Shown one piece after another: positions 60,298 through 64,000 of a DNA stretch of 64,000 bases. The DNA lies in NCBI GenBank assembly GCA_963575745.1, contig CAUYUJ010005703.1, positions 137,001 to 201,000 of the forward strand, given 5' to 3'. Below the pieces are notes generated by a model that had not been told where the DNA came from, ran no database searches, and worked only from the letters and a program-made list of their open reading frames with translations. Origin of the DNA: Prorocentrum cordatum (taxonomy: Eukaryota > Sar > Dinophyceae > Prorocentrales > Prorocentraceae). How positions within the stretch are numbered: position 1 is the first letter of the stretch; each line of letters starts with the position of its first letter. A program made the translations under genes and the position numbers.

Positions 60298-60765
60298 CCA
60301 CCAGCCCTCTGGGCGTCGGTGGTTTAGGGAGTTTCCTCTTCCACCCCTCCGTCTTCCCCTTCGGGGAGGGGTTTACCCCTCCCCCTACCCCTCCCCGTGG
60401 ACCTGGACGGGAGGGGCCGCGAGGTGTTAGGGCGTCCAAAACGGCCTCGGCGAGGAAGCCAAAATCATTGATTTTACTAGGGTTTGGGCCCCATTTTGGC
60501 CTCCTGGGGGGGCAAGGCTAATTAATGCTCCGCACTTCTTTGATAGATCTCCTCCAAGATGGCCCCAAGAAGCGCCCAGGAGGCCCCAAGAGGTCCCAAG
60601 ATGGCCCCAAGATTGCCCCAAGAGGCCCCCAAGAATCCCCCAGGAGGCCCCCAAGAGACCCCCAAGAGGCCCCAAGAGACCCACCAGAGGCACCCAAGAT
60701 GCTACAAGAGGCCTCGGCGAGAATGCCAAAACGGCCTCGGCGAGGAAGCCAAAATCATTGGTTGT
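60298..60765 (+). repeat. Loop of the inverted repeat; dispersed repeat copy 2
   Basis: The loop starts CCACCAGCCCTCTGGGCGTC and follows the phrase order of 17.57-18.04 kb. From about 60455 it is also a direct, partial copy of the right arm (CATTGATTTTACTAGGG, GGCTAATTAATGCTC, CCAAGAAGCGCC). Confidence 0.9.
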
Positions 60766-61212
60766 ACTAGGGTTTTGGCCCCATGTTGGCCTCCTGGGGG
60801 GGGGGACGCTAATTAATGCTCCCCTCTTGTTTGATCGATCTCCTTCAAGATGGCCCCAAGAAGCGCCAAGGAGGTCCCAAGAGGTCCCAGGATGGCCCCA
60901 AGATGACCCCAAGAGGCCCCAAGAGACCCCCAAGAGGCCCCAAGAGACCCCCCAGAGGCACACAAGATGCTCCAAGAGGCCTCGGCGAGAATGCCAAATC
61001 ATTGATGTCACGAAGGTTTTAGCCACATGTGGGCCTCTTGGGGGGGAGCACTGATTAAGATGACTCCAAGAGCGCCTGGGAGAGCCCAAGATGACCTCCA
61101 AGATGGCTCCAGATATCCCAAGATGTCTCATAATGGCTTCCTCTGTGTGCTGCCCACTTCCCTGATCCAGGCAGTTCTTCTGGGCATCGTTTCTGGATGG
61201 GCTGGTGGGGAT
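60766..61212 (-). repeat. Long inverted repeat, right arm (447 bp)
   Basis: Begins ACTAGGGTTTTGGCCCCATG and ends CTGGATGGGCTGGTGGGGAT, mirroring the left arm. A transcript through both arms would form a stem of roughly 450 bp with a loop of 468 bases. Confidence 0.95.
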
Positions 61213-61226
61213 TCGCGAAGCGTCAA
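61202..61226. repeat. Dispersed 25-bp motif, copy 3
   Basis: CTGGTGGGGATTCGCGAAGC then GTCAA, one base different from the copy at 4703-4727. It overlaps the outer end of the right inverted arm. Confidence 0.7.
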
Positions 61227-61239
61227 CAATTGAAGCTTC

Positions 61240-61660
61240 TCTTGGAGGCCGTTTGGGGACCTCTTGGGGCCTCTTGGCTCGAAATGTCAGCTCAAACTCC
61301 CCTTCTTGGACCCGTCTTGTGGCCCTCGTGGGCCGCCTTGGGCGCCTCCTGGACCGTCTTGGGGGGCCATCTTGGGGGCCTCTTGGGTCGTCCTGGGGCG
61401 AGCCTGGGGTTGTCTTGGGCCGTCTTGGACGCCGAAAAAAATACAAATCGAATATGCTGAAAACTTACGTTTTCCATTTGGAATGGGGCAATTTTGGCCT
61501 CCTAGGCCCTCTGAGGGGGGCATCTTAGAGCTTTCTTGGAGTGTCTTCAGGCCTACTGGACTACCTTGAAGCAATCTTGGGGCGTGGTCGGCCCTGTTGG
61601 GCCGCTCAAGTCGTACTTGTATGCCCTCCACAGCTGTCTTGGGCCGCCGAAGGCACGCCC
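61240..61660 (+). repeat. CTTGG-type repeat, further copy
   Basis: CCTCTTGGGGCCTCTTGG and CCGTCTTGGGGGGCC runs, then the spacer CGCCGAAAAAAATACAAATC (61431), as in the large units at 53.4-54.5 kb. No gene is seen. Confidence 0.85.
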
Positions 61661-61879
61661 AGAAGGCCCCGCATGGGGTCGGCGCCGAAAGGGAGAGGGA
61701 AGGGGGAATTCGGGAGGGTGTGCAGGCCCAGGGCCTGGGCCCCCATTAATCCGCCATATTATACACTCCCAGACGGCGCCGGCACGAATCGTGCCGTGAC
61801 GTGAACGGCCCCCTCCCCACCTCCCCCCCTCCAGTCACGCCCGTTATCGCTGGGGGGTGACAAGAAATAGTCTCTCGCG

Positions 61880-62320
61880 CGTGGCCGATCGGCAGGCGCC
61901 ACCCCGTCACGCCGCCGCGCGGCGGCGGAGAGGCCTCCCCGTGCCCTCGGAAGGCCTCTCCGCGGCCGCGCCCGCCGCGCCCTCCACGGCAACACCTCCG
62001 CAGCTGCGCGGGGGCTGCCGCGGACGTTTCACCCAGGGCGAGGCCGCCGCCGCCGCCTCACCCATCGGCCGCCCGCCGCCGCCGCCAGCCATCCGCGCCG
62101 CCGCCGGCCGCCGCCGCCAGCCGCCGCCGCCACCGCCAGCGCCGATTTGGGCCGCCGCCGTCGGCGCCAATTTCCGCCGCTCCCCGCGGCGCTGAGCGAG
62201 CATGTGCGCGGCGCCGCGCGGCGCCCCACCGCAGCTGCTGCTGCCCGCGCGCGACCCCGCTCGCCCCACACCTACGCCCCCGCGGCAGCCTGGAGGGCGT
62301 GTGACCTGGACGCTGCCGCT
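61880..62320. repeat. GCC-rich low-complexity DNA
   Basis: GCCGCC/CGCCGC trinucleotides with Ala/Arg/Pro-rich frames on both strands. The 225-281-codon frames that start here run into the following simple repeats. Confidence 0.7.
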
Positions 62321-62950
62321 GACAACGACGGCGACGGCGACGAGGACGAGGACAAGGACGAGGAGGAGGATAAGGGCGAGGACGAGGACAAGGACGAGGA
62401 CAAGGACAAGGACGAGGACGAGGACGAGAACGAGGATGAGGACGAGGACGGGGACGAGGACGAAGACGGGGACCAGGACGATGACGGGGACGAGGACGAG
62501 GACGACGACGATGATGACGACGACAACGACGAAAGCGATCCTCGGCCTCCTCCTCCTCTCACACTGCCAGACCTGCCTAGACAATTGCCTGCATACCGAC
62601 CTCGTGCTATTGCGAATGCCGCTGCGTTTGCCGCCACCACCACAACCATCACGACTACCATCATCACCACCACTATAACTACGATCACAACCACAACCAC
62701 AACCACAACTACTACTTCTACCACTGCCACTGCCACTGCCACTATCACTACAACTACCACTACCCCACTACCACTACCACTATCACTAACACTACCACTA
62801 CCATTACCACTACCACGACAACTATCAATACCATTACCACTACCAATACCATTACCACTACCACTACCACTACCACTACTGCTACTGCTACTGCTACTGC
62901 TACTGCTACTGCTACCGCTACCGCTACCGCTACCGCTACCGCTACTACAC
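62320..62950 (+). repeat. GAC/GAG, ACC/ACT and GCTACT repeats
   Basis: GACGAGGAC hexamers 62330-62530, a short unique patch (62531-62630), ACCACTACC and ACTATCACT repeats 62630-62875, GCTACTGCTACT then GCTACCGCTACC 62876-62946. All open frames are repeat products. Confidence 0.95.
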
Positions 62951-63035
62951 AGCTGGCGCCCCATAGCTGGCACCACATGGTTTTCACCATAAAACTTACA
63001 CCACAAAAGACTGCACAACATCTATTGCACCACAT
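62947..63035. repeat. CACCACATAGCTGG-type repeat, left block
   Basis: A few degenerate units (GGCGCCCCATAGCT, GGCACCACATGG, TTACACCACAAAAG, TTGCACCACATCCG). The clear form is at 63.84-64.0 kb. Confidence 0.7.
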
Positions 63036-63184
63036 CCGCCACCGTGCCTCTGGGCACGGAGTGGGCGAGGCCTCAGGTCCTTTGCCCAATCTCCTGGGCC
63101 GTACCCCTCGATCCTAAGGAGTCTTGCAGGGGCCCGAAACTTCTTGGGGCTTCCCGCGTGCTCCTGGGGACCCGTCGCGGCTTC

Positions 63185-63785
63185 CCGCACTACACGTTTG
63201 GCCCAAGGGGGCCCCAAGACGGGCCAAGAGGGCCCCAGGAGGCTCCGAAGACGGCGCGCGAGGGCCCCGATACGCCCAAAGATCGATCCAAGACGCCCAC
63301 GATGGCTCCAAGACGAGCCAAGAGGGCTCGAAGACGCCCCAAGAGGCCTCCAGGAGGCCTCCCCAGAAGGCCCCAAGATGCCAAGATCATTGATTTAAGC
63401 TGTTTGCCCGTTCCGCCTCTTCGGCTGTCCGACGCTCCAAAACAGCCCAAGAGGCTCTCCAAACTGCCCCGAGACGGCCCAAGACGCCCGACAGACGGTC
63501 CAAGACGGCCCAGGACGGCCCCAAGACGGCCCCAGAGGCGCCCAAGACGGCCCAAAAGTGCCCCAAGACGGTCGCAAGAGGGACCCAAGAGGGGGAACAG
63601 TTTGAGCCCTCGGTCCCGAGGGCCCCCAGGAGGCCCCAAGAGGCCCCTAAGAGGCCCCCAAGAGGCCCCCAAGAGGCCCCAAGAGCCCCCCAAGAGGCCC
63701 AAAACTGCAGAGGCCCCAAAACTGCCCCCGAGAGGCCCCCGAGAGCGCTCCGAAGAGACCCCAAGAAGCATCCCTGGGAGCTCTG
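63185..63785 (-). repeat. CTTGG-type repeat, inverted copy
   Basis: CCCAAGAGGC, CCCAAGACGG and CCCCAAGAGG runs. They are the reverse complement of the 53-54 kb block, including the spacer (CTCTTCGGCTGTCCGACG at 63417-63434). Frames are repeat products. Confidence 0.88.
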
Positions 63786-63832
63786 ACCCACAACCCAGGC
63801 ACGGTAGCGGATGGGCCGAAGGCCATTAGATA

Positions 63833-64000
63833 GCTCACACAACATGCCTTGCACCACATAGCTGGCACCACATAGCTTGCACCGCATCGCTGGCACCACA
63901 TAACCACAAAGCTTGCACCACATAGCTTGCACCACACTGCTCACACCACATCGATTGCACCACATCGCTGCCACCCCATAGCATACACCATATGGATTGC
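63833..64000. repeat. Minisatellite of about 15 bp running off the window end
   Basis: Units such as GCACCACATAGCTTG, GCACCGCATCGCTG and ACACCACATCGATT repeat about eleven times. The array continues to the last base. Confidence 0.92.

Overview
This window looks like nuclear DNA from a dinoflagellate. There are no compact operons, ribosomal RNA or bacterial gene signals. It consists of very large microsatellites and minisatellites, frame-broken retroelements and a few GC-rich gene fragments. Three places carry sequences resembling the dinoflagellate trans-spliced leader (DinoSL), which marks DNA copied back from mature mRNA. The retroelement types (a DIRS-like element with a tyrosine recombinase, and two LINE fragments with dinoflagellate-style motifs) agree. 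The genus cannot be fixed from the sequence; Prorocentrum-like is only an impression from remembered protein families.

Layout, 0-27 kb. A frame-broken minus-strand gene (about 4.6 kb down to 54) lies behind a degenerate relict spliced leader at 4.69 kb. Then come a CTC tract and repeat cassette (4.85-5.76 kb), a duplicated block (5.93-6.30 kb), a satellite of about 200 bp period (7.44-8.72 kb) and minus-strand gene fragments (8.68-9.54, 9.88-11.14, 11.68-12.54 kb). Low-complexity DNA and a zinc-finger-like fragment follow (12.4-17 kb). A nearly complete but inactivated endonuclease/reverse-transcriptase LINE lies on the minus strand (18.95-22.22 kb), head to head with a 5'-truncated plus-strand LINE carrying RT-palm and RNase H remains (22.26-24.23 kb). 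An 89-90 bp minisatellite fills 24.55-25.64 kb.

Layout, 27-43 kb. Two large (CAT)n blocks (27.3-29.3 and 30.56-31.46 kb) flank a GC-rich gene copy that begins with a spliced-leader-like sequence at 29.30 kb. Minisatellites of 78 bp (31.99-33.3 kb and, inverted, 37.03-38.89 kb) and 102 bp (34.18-35.47 kb) follow. They are interleaved with copies of a modular cassette made of a CTC tract, a GC-rich head, an 80-bp array and a spacer. At 39.71 kb a 14-base exact spliced-leader end directly follows such a CTC tract and opens a reading frame.

Layout, 43-64 kb. A degraded DIRS-like retrotransposon occupies 43.9-49.4 kb (minus): gag-like ORF, reverse transcriptase, RNase H, tyrosine recombinase and a methyltransferase-like domain. 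Next are simple repeats (50.1-51 kb), a minisatellite related to the 78/90-bp family (52.3-53.0 kb), CTTGG-rich repeat units (53.2-54.9 kb), and a repeat-rich reading frame followed by a more protein-like core near 57.3-57.7 kb. A long inverted repeat (59.83-61.21 kb), GC/GAC/ACC simple repeats (62.0-62.95 kb) and a 15-bp minisatellite that runs off the window end complete it.

No gene in the window can be given a cellular function with confidence. The recognisable functions all belong to retrotransposons, and each recognisable element is broken by frameshifts, stops or homopolymer tracts. Many long open frames are by-products of tandem repeats whose period is a multiple of three.
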